A DNA stretch of 64,000 bases from a virus, in IMG/VR virus record IMGVR_UViG_3300020056_002227, positions 62,001 to 126,000 of that record; one strand, 5' to 3'. A model generated the notes under the pieces. That model was not told the DNA's origin. It searched no databases and saw nothing but the letters and a program-made list of their open reading frames with translations. This document shows, piece after piece, positions 1-7,725 of the stretch. The translations under genes and the position numbers were made by a program. The first letter of the stretch is position 1; the number at the start of each line of letters is the position of its first letter.

Positions 1-447
1 AATGAAGACGTTGATCTCAGTATTCGTGTTCTCAAAGAAGGGCTTTGTACTGTTTTGATGTATGCTTTTGTTCAAGGTAAACTCCGAACCGGTACGGTCA
101 AGGGTGGAAACACGACTGAGGTGTATGAAGACTATCAGGTAGATGATGAAAACGATCCAGCGTATAATAAATCTAGGATGCTAAAAGAAATGCACCCAGA
201 TTGTGTTACACTGGCAGAAAGATATGGTAGGGTTCATCATCACGTAGATCTTGATGCAATCAAAAACAAAGATGGGTATCCTGCACGACAAAATGCTTTG
301 ATATTAAAGAAAGATGTACCCATTATTAATAAGGTAGATAACTACGGAATGAGATTGATGCGCAATTGGGGTACTGATGAACAATACCCAGACCCCAGTT
401 TTGAGATCGATGAATTCCCTGCTGGGAGGCCTTCAGTTCATGGCTAA
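1..447 (+). CDS. Glycosyltransferase, TAGT-like, C-terminal part (5' end outside window)
   Basis: The reading frame is open from base 1, so the start lies upstream. The visible 148 residues resemble the C-terminal third of the complete glycosyltransferase at 1301-2218: EDVDLSIRVLKEGLC here matches EDWDYTLRALEAGMC there, and GTVKGGNTTE matches GTNKGGNNLT, so the two are paralogues. By that comparison it belongs to the TET-associated glycosyltransferase type, inferred to put sugars on modified DNA bases. The N-terminal donor-binding half cannot be checked. Its last 8 bases overlap the epimerase gene, which suggests translational coupling. The family call rests on similarity to the neighbour rather than on a full domain. 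Confidence 0.6.
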   Translation, partial: NEDVDLSIRVLKEGLCTVLMYAFVQGKLRTGTVKGGNTTEVYEDYQVDDENDPAYNKSRMLKEMHPDCVTLAERYGRVHHHVDLDAIKNKDGYPARQNALILKKDVPIINKVDNYGMRLMRNWGTDEQYPDPSFEIDEFPAGRPSVHG

Positions 448-1285
448 AATATTAATTACTGGTGGTGCTGGCTTTGTCGGTTCACATCTTGCAGAAAGAC
501 TGGTCGCAGATGGCCATGAAGTTATCTCTTATGATAACTACTTTACCGGATCGAAAGATAATCATGTTGACGGTGTTACCTATATTGAAGGTTGTACGAC
601 ACTACTGACACCGAATCATTTCTTTGATCTGGATCTTGTATATCATCTGGGTGAATACTCTCGTGTAGAGCAATCATTCGAAGATATTGAACGTGTACAC
701 AAATACAATATCGAAGGTACCACTCGGGTCTTAGAATGTGTTCGTGAATGGGGCTGTAAGATTATTTACTCTGGTTCTTCCACTAAATTTGCTGACCGTA
801 ATGACAAAGATTATGTGATGAGCCCCTATGCCTGGTCTAAGGCAAAGAATACCGAATTGGTTAAGATGTATGCTGAATGGTTCGGTATCGATTATGCTAT
901 CACCTATTTTTATAATGTATATGGCCCGAGAGAAATCGCAGACGGCAAGTATGCTACATTAATTGCTAAATACTCTAAATTGATGGAACTTTCTGGTGTA
1001 TTACCGGTTGTATCACCTGGTACTCAACAAAGAAACTTCACACACATCGACGATATTGTAGATGCTCTGGTTCTGATTGGAGAAAATGGTCATGGTGATG
1101 AATATGGTATCGGTCACCCAGAGAGATTTACTGTATTAGATGTTGCAGAAATGTTCGGTGGTGAGATTGATATGTTGCCTCCCCGGCCAGGAAATCGAAT
1201 GGCAGCAGATGTAATCACCGATAATACACGAGCACTTGGCTGGGAACCAAAAAGAAATCTAGTAGATTATATTACTAATATGTAA
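440..1285 (+). CDS. NAD-dependent nucleotide-sugar epimerase/dehydratase
   Basis: A 281-residue extended short-chain dehydrogenase. Residues 1-20 hold the Rossmann nucleotide loop GGAGFVGSH (GxxGxxG). Further on are a serine-rich strand (SGSSTKF) and the catalytic YxxxK in SPYAWSKAK, followed by YNVYGPRE, typical of UDP-glucose 4-epimerase-like enzymes. The ATG at 440 is preferred over the in-frame ATG at 377 because GGGAGG lies 10 bases upstream and the Rossmann motif begins right after it. It sits between two TAGT-like glycosyltransferases and upstream of a UDP-glucose dehydrogenase, so it probably makes an activated sugar for them. The exact substrate (UDP-glucose, UDP-glucuronate or another) cannot be told from sequence. 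Confidence 0.85.
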   Translation: MAKILITGGAGFVGSHLAERLVADGHEVISYDNYFTGSKDNHVDGVTYIEGCTTLLTPNHFFDLDLVYHLGEYSRVEQSFEDIERVHKYNIEGTTRVLECVREWGCKIIYSGSSTKFADRNDKDYVMSPYAWSKAKNTELVKMYAEWFGIDYAITYFYNVYGPREIADGKYATLIAKYSKLMELSGVLPVVSPGTQQRNFTHIDDIVDALVLIGENGHGDEYGIGHPERFTVLDVAEMFGGEIDMLPPRPGNRMAADVITDNTRALGWEPKRNLVDYITNM

Positions 1286-1300
1286 TCAAGGACTAATATT

Positions 1301-2218
1301 ATGATTCAAGTTGAAAACTACATTGAGACCAAACCGTCTTTATTTGCCTTTGTAGAAGATGTTGAACCAGAATCGACGTTCAATGTTGCCGATCTGGTGA
1401 GAGATTTGATTGCTGATTATTCGAATCAAACTGTTCAAAAATATACCGTCTATATTCCATCAAAGGGCAGGTCAGATCAACACACCACTTATGATATCTG
1501 CAAGGAAGAAAATATTCCTTGTAAGGTTGTAGTGGAACCTCAAGATTTTGAGCAATATGCACAGAATATTGAAACAGACGATATTTTGGTTTTAGATAAA
1601 AATGACCAGGGTGTTCAATATGCCCGTACATGGATTAAAAGATATTCGATTCAAGCCAATGAAGAGTATCACTGGCAATTCGATGACGATATGAGATCAT
1701 TTACCATGAGGGTTGATAATAAGAACAAGAAGGTAAGTGTAAGACACGCAATCTCAATCATCGAACAAGTGGCAACCCTTTTCGAAAACTTTGCGGTTGG
1801 TGGTATGACCTCAAGTGCATTTGCTTTTTCTAAGCCAGCACCTGTAAAGACCAATCAACTGGGATACGGTTGTACCTTTATCAATAATGGCTTTGACCAA
1901 GAATGGAGAGATAAGACTGTAGAGGATTGGGATTATACCTTACGTGCATTAGAAGCCGGAATGTGTACCCTGTCATTTTCTCATATCAATTTTCAAACTC
2001 CCTCGTCTGGTACGAACAAGGGTGGCAACAATCTTACCGATTGGGCTACCATGGAAAAGAGAAAAGAATTCTATGATTACTTTGCCTCACTCTGGCCGGA
2101 CAATTTTAGGGTCGTTGAGATAACAACCGAGAGTTCACGTAAGGGTTACAAGTTGGAACACAAGAGGCGCTTTTTCAATGACTACAAAAACCTAAAATTA
2201 AAATTAAAAACCTCTTGA
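1301..2218 (+). CDS. TET-associated glycosyltransferase (TAGT) family protein
   Basis: A 305-residue protein. After about 45 residues comes YTVYIPSKGRSDQHTT, then VVVEPQDFEQY, a run ending in VQYARTWI, and WQFDDDMRSF, an order characteristic of the TAGT group of GT-A-like glycosyltransferases. The DDD of the last motif is the likely metal/donor site. The family is known next to TET/JBP dioxygenases in phages and is thought to glycosylate 5-hydroxymethylcytosine. No TET gene lies in this window. AAGGA upstream of 1301 is the ribosome site. The stop codon lies inside the -35 box of the following promoter. It is a paralogue of the truncated gene at 1-447. Acceptor and sugar are inferred only. 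Confidence 0.72.
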   Translation: MIQVENYIETKPSLFAFVEDVEPESTFNVADLVRDLIADYSNQTVQKYTVYIPSKGRSDQHTTYDICKEENIPCKVVVEPQDFEQYAQNIETDDILVLDKNDQGVQYARTWIKRYSIQANEEYHWQFDDDMRSFTMRVDNKNKKVSVRHAISIIEQVATLFENFAVGGMTSSAFAFSKPAPVKTNQLGYGCTFINNGFDQEWRDKTVEDWDYTLRALEAGMCTLSFSHINFQTPSSGTNKGGNNLTDWATMEKRKEFYDYFASLWPDNFRVVEITTESSRKGYKLEHKRRFFNDYKNLKLKLKTS

Positions 2219-2243
2219 CAAATAACACGAGGTGTATTATAAT
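2215..2243 (+). promoter_or_regulatory. Consensus sigma70-type (early) promoter before dexA-like gene
   Basis: A perfect TTGACA (2215-2220) and a perfect TATAAT (2238-2243) are separated by 17 bases, the optimal spacing. Transcription would begin about 2250 and read the exonuclease and UDP-glucose dehydrogenase genes. The -35 box overlaps the stop codon of the upstream glycosyltransferase. A ribosome site AAAAGGA follows at 2257-2263. Confidence 0.85.
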
Positions 2244-2270
2244 GAACACTTACCTTAAAAGGATATCTCT

Positions 2271-2885
2271 ATGAAGCACTGCATCATTGACTTTGAGACC
2301 ATGGGCGTAGATGCAGGTAACTGTGTAGTTATCGACATGTCAGCATTTGTATTTGACTGGGATAGATTCACCTCAGCAAAGCCCTATGGTTTCGAAGACG
2401 TTGCTGATGTTAGAAAATTCAAGTTTGATGTGAAAGAGCAGGTTACTAAATATAATTTTACAATCGACCCAGATACCGTAAAATTCTGGGAGAGTCAACC
2501 TTCAGACGTTCGAAAGAATATTGCTCCGAAGAAAACAGACATAAGTATTGAACAGTTTACCGACGACTTCGTAGATTTCCTCATTCCGCATGGAAAGATT
2601 TCTTATTGGTGGTCACGATCTAATACTTTCGACCCTGTTATTTTGTGGCGCTTATATAATGCTGTAGGTAAAAACAAGAAGATTCATGAGTATCTACCTC
2701 ATTGGACTCTCCGTGATACGAGATCGTGGATAGATGCAAAATTAGATTTCCCAAAAAAGAATGGGTTCTGTCCAATTGAGGACGAACAATTGTGGGAATC
2801 AACATTCAAGCATCATGATAGTGCTTGGGATGTATTGGCAGATGTAATGAGATTACAGCGCATTGATCGTGCCGAAAAACTTTGA
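2271..2885 (+). CDS. dexA: DexA-like 3'-5' exonuclease
   Basis: A 204-residue DEDD-type exonuclease. The N-terminus has CIIDFETMG (Exo I, with the metal-binding Asp and Glu), the middle has SNTFDPVILWRLY (Exo II), and the end has HHDSAWDVLADVMRL (Exo III with His and two Asp). This layout and length match T4 DexA (exonuclease A, about 227 residues), which degrades DNA from 3' ends. It has its own consensus promoter and a good ribosome site (AAAAGGA 8 bases before ATG). The following dehydrogenase starts 23 bases after the stop. The family assignment is strong; whether DNA or RNA is the main substrate here is not shown by sequence. Confidence 0.82.
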   Translation: MKHCIIDFETMGVDAGNCVVIDMSAFVFDWDRFTSAKPYGFEDVADVRKFKFDVKEQVTKYNFTIDPDTVKFWESQPSDVRKNIAPKKTDISIEQFTDDFVDFLIPHGKISYWWSRSNTFDPVILWRLYNAVGKNKKIHEYLPHWTLRDTRSWIDAKLDFPKKNGFCPIEDEQLWESTFKHHDSAWDVLADVMRLQRIDRAEKL

Positions 2886-2908
2886 CTATATACACTATGG
2901 AGAAAAAA

Positions 2909-3808
2909 ATGTTCACACAGGCATCAATCGCTAAAGTAGATATGCCCCCAAACGGGATCAAATTAGATATGGACAATAATAAATTAGGGCTCGGTATTGT
3001 AGGTAAAGGCTTCGTTGGTGGGGCTGTTTCTGCTGGATTTGATACCAAGAATGTTAGACAACACGTGGTAGATCCCAGGCATTCGACACTGTCGCTTGAA
3101 GACCTGGCTGATATCAACCCAGATATTATCTTTATCTGTCTACCCACTCCCTGTCAGCTGAATGGTAAGGTAGATGCATCTCTGATTGCTAATACTCTAC
3201 ACAAATTTAACAGTGAGAAATATGAGGGTATTGTCGTTATCAAGAGTACCGTGGCTGCATCTGTACTAGATGCCTTTGTGAAGACATATGAAAATTTGAA
3301 TATCGTTTATAATCCAGAATTCTTGACCGAGGCAAATGCTAACGACGATTTCATTAACCCACCCTTTCAGATCTTTGGTGGTGAATGGGATCTATGTACA
3401 AAGGTCGAGCAGATGTACATTCAATACAGCAAGGTCAAGCCCGTACCGTCATTTAAGATGGATATCAAGGCTGCAAGTTTTCTTAAGTATACCGTCAACA
3501 GTTGGTTGGCAACCAAGGTCACTTTCTTCAATGAACTGAGACTCCTTTACGATACATATAATATGGAAACATCGTGGGAAGAGTTTGTTGGTGTTTTGGC
3601 ACACGAACCACGGATTGGTGCATCACATATGAATGTACCTGGCCCCGATGGTCAATACGGTTTCGGTGGGAATTGTTTCCCGAAAGATACCAAAGCCTTT
3701 GTAGAAGAATCCCGAAATTCTTCTATGCTGTCATTACTGGCAACGGCAATCGAACTAAATAATTCAATGAGAAACAGCGTGAAACTAGAAGAGGTAAAAA
3801 ATGGCTGA
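2909..3808 (+). CDS. UDP-glucose/GDP-mannose dehydrogenase family protein
   Basis: A 299-residue NAD-dependent nucleotide-sugar dehydrogenase, shorter than bacterial Ugd (about 390-450), which suggests a compact C-terminal UDP-binding part. It shows the NAD loop GIVGKGFVGG (residues 29-38), ICLPTPCQ, VIKSTV, YNPEFLTEA and the catalytic cysteine in YGFGGNCFPKD (Cys256). Upstream in-frame TTG (2882) and ATG (2897) exist, but GGAG at 2899-2902 sits 6 bases before the ATG at 2909, so that start is chosen. It probably oxidises UDP-glucose to UDP-glucuronate. With the epimerase and glycosyltransferases it forms a sugar-nucleotide supply set. Confidence 0.85.
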   Translation: MFTQASIAKVDMPPNGIKLDMDNNKLGLGIVGKGFVGGAVSAGFDTKNVRQHVVDPRHSTLSLEDLADINPDIIFICLPTPCQLNGKVDASLIANTLHKFNSEKYEGIVVIKSTVAASVLDAFVKTYENLNIVYNPEFLTEANANDDFINPPFQIFGGEWDLCTKVEQMYIQYSKVKPVPSFKMDIKAASFLKYTVNSWLATKVTFFNELRLLYDTYNMETSWEEFVGVLAHEPRIGASHMNVPGPDGQYGFGGNCFPKDTKAFVEESRNSSMLSLLATAIELNNSMRNSVKLEEVKNG

Positions 3809-4013
3809 AAACAATTTGAAGCGTGAACTACTCGAAGCACTGAAAATGGGTTTCGAATCGAACATCCAACGGCATAAAGTAAATATTCAGGTGTTACTAA
3901 ATAATGCTGTTGGTGTTGCAGAGCACCCTGACGTTATGGAAACCGTCGAAGGTGAACTGTCGAAAATGGCTGAGTATGAAGATAAACTTGAAATGCTCCA
4001 AAAATACTTCTAA
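3801..4013 (+). CDS. Small conserved phage protein, unknown function
   Basis: A 70-residue, mostly helical, charged protein rich in Glu and Lys with no membrane segment or cysteine. It starts 8 bases inside the dehydrogenase gene, behind GAGGT, so it is translationally coupled. Residues 45-70 could form a short amphipathic helix pair (EGELSKMAEYEDKLEMLQ). Marine T4-like genomes often carry a protein of this size here, but I do not recognise a characterised family. Confidence 0.7.
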   Translation: MAENNLKRELLEALKMGFESNIQRHKVNIQVLLNNAVGVAEHPDVMETVEGELSKMAEYEDKLEMLQKYF

Positions 4014-4028
4014 TCGGAATTTTTTATT

Positions 4029-4892
4029 ATGGACCTAAAAATCAGTACCGAAGATCTTAGAAAGTACAGTCTCTTTGTAGGTACACCCATGTATGGTGGT
4101 CAGTGTTCTGGTTTGTTCACTAAGGCATGTACAGACCTTTCCTTGGTTTGTGGTGCACACGGAATCCCACTTAAATTCTATTATCTTTTTAATGAGAGTT
4201 TGGTACAAAGAGCTCGTAACTATGTCGTAGATGAATTTCTTCGGTCTGATTGCACTCACCTTCTTTTCATTGATTCCGATATTGGGTTTCAGGCAAGAGA
4301 CGTTCTTGCACTTCTAGGGATTCAAACCTCTGACCCCGAAAAATATAATATCGTGACTGGCCCTTACCCCAAGAAAACAATTGCTTGGGAAAAAGTGTCG
4401 AAGGCAGCTGCAGAGGGTTTTGGCAAAGATGATCCTTTTCAACTGAATCAGTTCACTGCTGATTACGCATTCAATCCTGTTAAGGGTCAAACGAATCTTA
4501 AACTATCGGAGCCCATCGAAGTGGCAGAAGCAGGAACTGGATTCATGCTTATCCCTCGGGAAGTCTTAGAGAAATATAAAGAGGCTTATCCTGAACTCTC
4601 TTATAAGCCCGATCATGTTCGAACAGATAACTTTGATGGTAGCAGAGAGATCACAGCATTCTTTGATTGTGTGATTGACCCCGAAACCAAACGATATCTG
4701 TCTGAAGATTATTTCTTTTGTAAACAGGCCCGAGCTATTGGAATCTCTGTATGGATGTGTCCTTGGATGCAACTGAATCATGTAGGTTCTTATATCTTTA
4801 CTGGTAATATGGCTGCAATTAGTCGTATCGGTGCATCTGCTACGGCAGATAAAACGGCCAGTAGAAAAAACTACAAAAAGAAGAAAAAGTGA
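4029..4892 (+). CDS. Glycosyltransferase, GT-A fold
   Basis: A 287-residue putative glycosyltransferase. An N-terminal strand VGTPMYGGQ and helix region is followed by LVQRARNYVVDEFL and the metal/nucleotide-binding DxD motif in HLLFIDSDIGF (about residues 78-88). Later come EAGTGFMLIP and an acidic segment YLSEDYFFCKQAR, placed as in GT-A enzymes where an acidic residue acts near the acceptor. The C-terminus is very basic (RKNYKKKKK), which could contact nucleic acid or a polyanion (inference). It is the third glycosyltransferase of this block and is not a close paralogue of the TAGT pair. The ribosome site is weak (GGA 10 bases upstream). Acceptor unknown. Confidence 0.72.
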   Translation: MDLKISTEDLRKYSLFVGTPMYGGQCSGLFTKACTDLSLVCGAHGIPLKFYYLFNESLVQRARNYVVDEFLRSDCTHLLFIDSDIGFQARDVLALLGIQTSDPEKYNIVTGPYPKKTIAWEKVSKAAAEGFGKDDPFQLNQFTADYAFNPVKGQTNLKLSEPIEVAEAGTGFMLIPREVLEKYKEAYPELSYKPDHVRTDNFDGSREITAFFDCVIDPETKRYLSEDYFFCKQARAIGISVWMCPWMQLNHVGSYIFTGNMAAISRIGASATADKTASRKNYKKKKK

Positions 4893-4921
4893 TTGACATT
4901 TAACCCAACTTGTTATATAAT
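4893..4921 (+). promoter_or_regulatory. Consensus sigma70-type (early) promoter of the clamp/clamp-loader operon
   Basis: TTGACA (4893-4898) and TATAAT (4916-4921) are both perfect matches with 17-base spacing. The predicted start near 4928 leaves a short leader before the gp45 ATG at 4955. Together with the promoter at 2215 this suggests that early genes use host RNA polymerase without sequence compromise. Confidence 0.87.
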
Positions 4922-4954
4922 GACACCTAAATTTGAAATGGAGAAATCTATATT

Positions 4955-5617
4955 ATGAAATTTTCTGAACGTACACTAACCATTCTCAAGAGCTTTGCAG
5001 GAATTAACAAATCCATTCTCATGCGAGAAGGGAGTGTTCTTAAGACAATTACACCTGAAAAGACTCTCATTGCGATCGCTAATATCCCTGATGAGATCCC
5101 GTCAGAAGCATGTATCTATGATATGTCTCGTTTTCTGTCAATTTTATCGCTTTACGAGGATCCCGATGTTGAGTTTAATGATAAATACTTCATTATCTCA
5201 GAGGGTCGGCGTCGTACCAAGTACATCTACGCTGACATTTCAATGATTCATACTCCGCCTGAGAAAGAGATTTCGATCCCTTCCGAAGACGTTGTTGTTG
5301 ATGTGAAATGGGATGATTTACAGTCCGTACTGAAGGCTGCTGGCGTCCTTCAGTTTAGTGAGGTTGCATTTGTTGGCGAAAGCGGCAAGTGTTATCTCAA
5401 GGCAATCGACAGTTCTACCGAAAATGCTGACGACTTTGATGTTGAAATCGGAGACACTGACGATACGTTTAAGATTATCATTAAAACCGATAACCTTAAA
5501 CTGCTACCTCAAGACTATCGGGTTACGCTTTGCAGCAAAGGTATCTCAGAGTTTCGAGGCAAGGATGTCACGTACTTCGTGGCAATTGATTCTAAGTCGA
5601 CTTATAACAAAGGATGA
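4955..5617 (+). CDS. 45: DNA polymerase sliding clamp gp45
   Basis: A 220-residue protein matching T4 gp45 in length and features: MKFSERTLTILKSFAGIN at the start, YDMSRFLSILSLY in the first third, and a two-fold repeated clamp fold ending with GISEFRGKDVTYFVAID. The trimeric ring tethers DNA polymerase gp43 and, in T4, is also the mobile activator of late transcription with gp33/gp55. It heads an operon with gp44, gp62 and regA as in T4, driven by the promoter at 4893. The GGAG ribosome site is upstream of the ATG. Polymerase gp43 is not in the window. Confidence 0.93.
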   Translation: MKFSERTLTILKSFAGINKSILMREGSVLKTITPEKTLIAIANIPDEIPSEACIYDMSRFLSILSLYEDPDVEFNDKYFIISEGRRRTKYIYADISMIHTPPEKEISIPSEDVVVDVKWDDLQSVLKAAGVLQFSEVAFVGESGKCYLKAIDSSTENADDFDVEIGDTDDTFKIIIKTDNLKLLPQDYRVTLCSKGISEFRGKDVTYFVAIDSKSTYNKG

Positions 5618-5622
5618 AAATT

Positions 5623-5883
5623 ATGAATGAGCAACAAGAACAGGTCACTATCCAATTGGGTGATATTGCAACTCTGGTACAGGTTATCGATGTTGTATCT
5701 CAACGTGGTGGCTTCCAAGGCCAAGAATTGGCAGGAGTAGGAATGCTACGTAACAAGCTCGAGATGTTTGTTCGTCAGAACAGCCCCGAGCAGGACGGTG
5801 AGGCTATGAAAGAAGCTGGTGCCGCTCCGGTCGATGTGGACGTTCCACCCGAAGGTCCGCTCGCAGACAAAGTGGTTGGCTAA
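5623..5883 (+). CDS. Small conserved protein between gp45 and gp44
   Basis: An 86-residue protein. The ATG at 5614 overlaps the gp45 stop (ATGA), but AAAGGA at 5608-5613 is correctly spaced only for the ATG at 5623. Residues 12-52 hold a helical block (DIATLVQVIDVVSQRGGFQG, then ELAGVGMLRNKLEMFV) recurring in small marine myovirus proteins. The last 30 residues are acidic and Pro-rich, probably disordered. Its place between clamp and clamp loader suggests a replication accessory role, but no function is known to me. A terminator follows directly. Confidence 0.7.
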   Translation: MNEQQEQVTIQLGDIATLVQVIDVVSQRGGFQGQELAGVGMLRNKLEMFVRQNSPEQDGEAMKEAGAAPVDVDVPPEGPLADKVVG

Positions 5884-5897
5884 CAATCACTTCTTAT

Positions 5898-5930
5898 AGA
5901 GGGATCTACGGGTCCCTCTTTTCTTTTTTA
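5898..5930 (+). terminator. Rho-independent terminator after gp45 unit
   Basis: AGAGGGA (5898-5904) pairs with TCCCTCT (5913-5919) around an 8-base loop, followed by a T-rich run to about 5930. It lies between the gp45-linked small gene and gp44 and would make clamp protein more abundant than clamp loader, fitting gp45's need for excess. No consensus promoter is visible before gp44, so read-through probably feeds it. Confidence 0.8.
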
Positions 5931-5961
5931 TTATGTTTTTATTTGATGAAGGTTTTATATT

Positions 5962-6915
5962 ATGTCCGTTGATGCAAAATCAAACGAAGTGTTATGGGTT
6001 GAAAAATATCGACCTCAAAAAATTAACGACACTATCCTCCCCGAAAAAACAAAGGCGATGTTTCGAAAATTTGTCGCCGATAACAATGTCCCAAATCTAC
6101 TACTAACCGGTGGCCCGGGTGTTGGAAAGACCACTATTGCTAAAGCTATGCTCGATGAGCTTGATTGCGATTACGTTGTCAAAAACGGTTCTCTTAATGT
6201 CAACATCGATACCCTACGATATGAAATCTCAACGTTTGCCTCTTCCGTTTCCCTCGCTGGTGGCCGGAAATATGTTATCTTTGACGAGGCAGACTACCTC
6301 AACGCTGCATCTGTACAACCCGCCCTCCGTAACTTTATAGAAGAATACTCTTCTAATTGTGGGTTCATCTTTACTTGCAATTTCAAAAATCGTATCATTG
6401 CTCCCCTCCGTTCTCGGTTATCTGAAATCGATTTCTCTATCGAACAAACCGAACGTCCTGCACTTGCTATGGAATTTTTCAAGCGCGTCAACACAATCTT
6501 GCAACAAGAGAATATCGACTACGACAAAAATGTAGTTGCCAAAGTAATCGAAAAACACTTTCCTGATTTTCGACGTGTTCTCACCGAACTGCAATCGTAT
6601 GCTGCATCCGGTAAAATTGATGAGGGTATCTTCGTCAATATCAAACAAGAATCGATTGATTCACTCTTTGCTCTGTTAAAGGCAAAAGACTTTACCTCGA
6701 TGCGCAAATGGGTTGCTAATAACTCTGATCAAGACATGAACGAGATGTTTCGTAGAATCTATGATGCTGCAACCGATCGAGTTGAATTTCGATCCTTGCC
6801 CGGATTCTGTGTGACCCTTGCTGATTATATGTACAAGGCAAATTTTGTTGCTGATCTAGAGGTGAACATGGTTGCATTCCTCACCGAGGTGATGATTGAG
6901 TGTGAATACAAGTAA
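5962..6915 (+). CDS. 44: Clamp loader large subunit gp44 (AAA+ ATPase)
   Basis: A 317-residue AAA+ ATPase (T4 gp44 is 319). It opens with LWVEKYRPQ, shared by RFC-type loaders, then Walker A GGPGVGKT (residues 50-57), Walker B VIFDEADYL (about 105-113), sensor 1 near FIFTCNFKNRI, and the SRC-like RSRLSEIDF. The C-terminal helical part forms the collar. Four copies with one gp62 load gp45 onto primer-template. GAAGG lies 9 bases upstream of the ATG. The next gene starts on the last base of its stop codon. Confidence 0.93.
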   Translation: MSVDAKSNEVLWVEKYRPQKINDTILPEKTKAMFRKFVADNNVPNLLLTGGPGVGKTTIAKAMLDELDCDYVVKNGSLNVNIDTLRYEISTFASSVSLAGGRKYVIFDEADYLNAASVQPALRNFIEEYSSNCGFIFTCNFKNRIIAPLRSRLSEIDFSIEQTERPALAMEFFKRVNTILQQENIDYDKNVVAKVIEKHFPDFRRVLTELQSYAASGKIDEGIFVNIKQESIDSLFALLKAKDFTSMRKWVANNSDQDMNEMFRRIYDAATDRVEFRSLPGFCVTLADYMYKANFVADLEVNMVAFLTEVMIECEYK

Positions 6916-7106
6916 TGGTTTTTCGTAGAGGCATTGACCCATATCATGTTTCAAAAGAAAAGGCTACTGAACGCAAAGAAATTTGTAGATCTTGTGATTC
7001 ATATCTAAGCATGACCGACCAATGTAAAGAATGTTGGTGTTTCATTAGTCTTAAAACAAAATTGAAGAAACATCTAGGTGGTGAATGCCCGAAGGGGAAG
7101 TGGTAA
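6915..7106 (+). CDS. Small zinc-ribbon protein
   Basis: A 63-residue protein with CRSC (residues about 24-27), CKECWC (about 37-42) and a final ECPKGKW, giving at least five cysteines in a spacing that fits one or two zinc knuckles. It is basic in the middle (LKTKLKKHLGG). It overlaps the gp44 stop by one base (TAATG), so it is translated by re-initiation. Similar tiny Cys-rich proteins ending in CPxGKW occur beside clamp loaders in marine T4-like phages. A DNA- or protein-binding role in replication is inferred from position only. Confidence 0.72.
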   Translation: MVFRRGIDPYHVSKEKATERKEICRSCDSYLSMTDQCKECWCFISLKTKLKKHLGGECPKGKW

Positions 7107-7294
7107 TGTTAAAGAAAAAAGTAACTTGCTTTAATTGTGGTAATAAGGTTGCTTTCAAAAAGGCTTTCACAATTAAACTAAATACGTTAGAGGGTGCACA
7201 CGAGGTTAAGATGTGTGAACCTTGCTCAGAACAATTCGACGAGATAATGAAAGAGATAGAGGAGGTTCGCAGTGAAGGATATCAGTCCGTTTGA
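7106..7294 (+). CDS. Second small zinc-binding protein (two CxxC motifs)
   Basis: A 62-residue protein starting at the ATG at 7106, which shares its first base with the previous stop codon. AGGGG at 7093-7097 supports this start over the in-frame ATG at 7085. It has CFNCGNKVAFKKAF near the start and MCEPCSEQFDEIM in the second half, a classic pair of CxxC motifs for a zinc ribbon, followed by an acidic helix. It is the second Cys-rich mini-protein in a row between gp44 and gp62. Function unknown. Confidence 0.72.
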   Translation: MLKKKVTCFNCGNKVAFKKAFTIKLNTLEGAHEVKMCEPCSEQFDEIMKEIEEVRSEGYQSV

Positions 7295-7673
7295 TTTTAT
7301 GAATGCAGCCTCTTTCTCTAAAGAGGACCTGATCGGCAACAACGAGAATCCAGAACTGATCGAAAAACAATATGCTGCTTATATTGTGAATCGAGGTTTT
7401 GCTAATTTTGACGATACGATCTTACACGCGAATGAAATGAACATGAGGCCCCATCTTTTCTATGCGGCTCAATTCGATTATTACCGTGGTGCTCTACGAA
7501 AACGCAAAAGATTTTCGAAATGGCCTAAACAGACCAAAGATGCAGATCTGGATGCAATACAAGAAGTATATCAGTGTAATAGGACTGTTGCCAAATTATA
7601 TCTTAAAGCCCTTTCAAAAGACGACATGAAGCGAGTGCATGACCGTCTAGTTGTTGGTGGAGTTGGAAAATGA
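7272..7673 (+). CDS. 62: Clamp loader small subunit gp62
   Basis: A 133-residue protein with the gp62 pattern: an N-terminal SPFDFMNAAS, a middle segment with AAYIVNRGF and DTILHANEMN, and a C-terminal helical part (VYQCNRTVAKLYLKALS) where T4 gp62 (187 residues) is longer. The start is GTG at 7272, set by a strong GGAGG at 7261-7265 with 6-base spacing; the first 23 bases overlap the zinc-ribbon gene. One gp62 joins four gp44 to form the loader. The GTG start and overlap probably tune its level below gp44. Confidence 0.88.
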   Translation: MKDISPFDFMNAASFSKEDLIGNNENPELIEKQYAAYIVNRGFANFDDTILHANEMNMRPHLFYAAQFDYYRGALRKRKRFSKWPKQTKDADLDAIQEVYQCNRTVAKLYLKALSKDDMKRVHDRLVVGGVGK

Positions 7674-7696
7674 TAAATAGACAGAATGGTTTACCA

Positions 7697-7725
7697 TTGA
7701 CGACACTACTAACAATTATTATAAA
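7697..7725 (+). promoter_or_regulatory. Possible promoter and inverted repeat before regA
   Basis: TTGACG (7697-7702) and TATAAA (7720-7725) are 17 bases apart. The -35 overlaps the inverted repeat AATGGTTTACCATT (7685-7698), which could be an operator or a short RNA hairpin for read-through transcripts. The -10 nearly touches the regA ribosome site AAAGGTGA (7724-7731), so a transcript from here would have almost no leader. Promoter use is uncertain. Confidence 0.4.

Noticed and set aside
2882-2908. TTG or ATG starts upstream of the UDP-glucose dehydrogenase
   Set aside because: The GGAG ribosome site lies within this stretch and fits only the ATG at 2909.
7672-7679. GATAAATA at the end of gp62 as a late promoter
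   Set aside because: It is made by the stop codon context of an early gene, before regA, and is likely coincidental.
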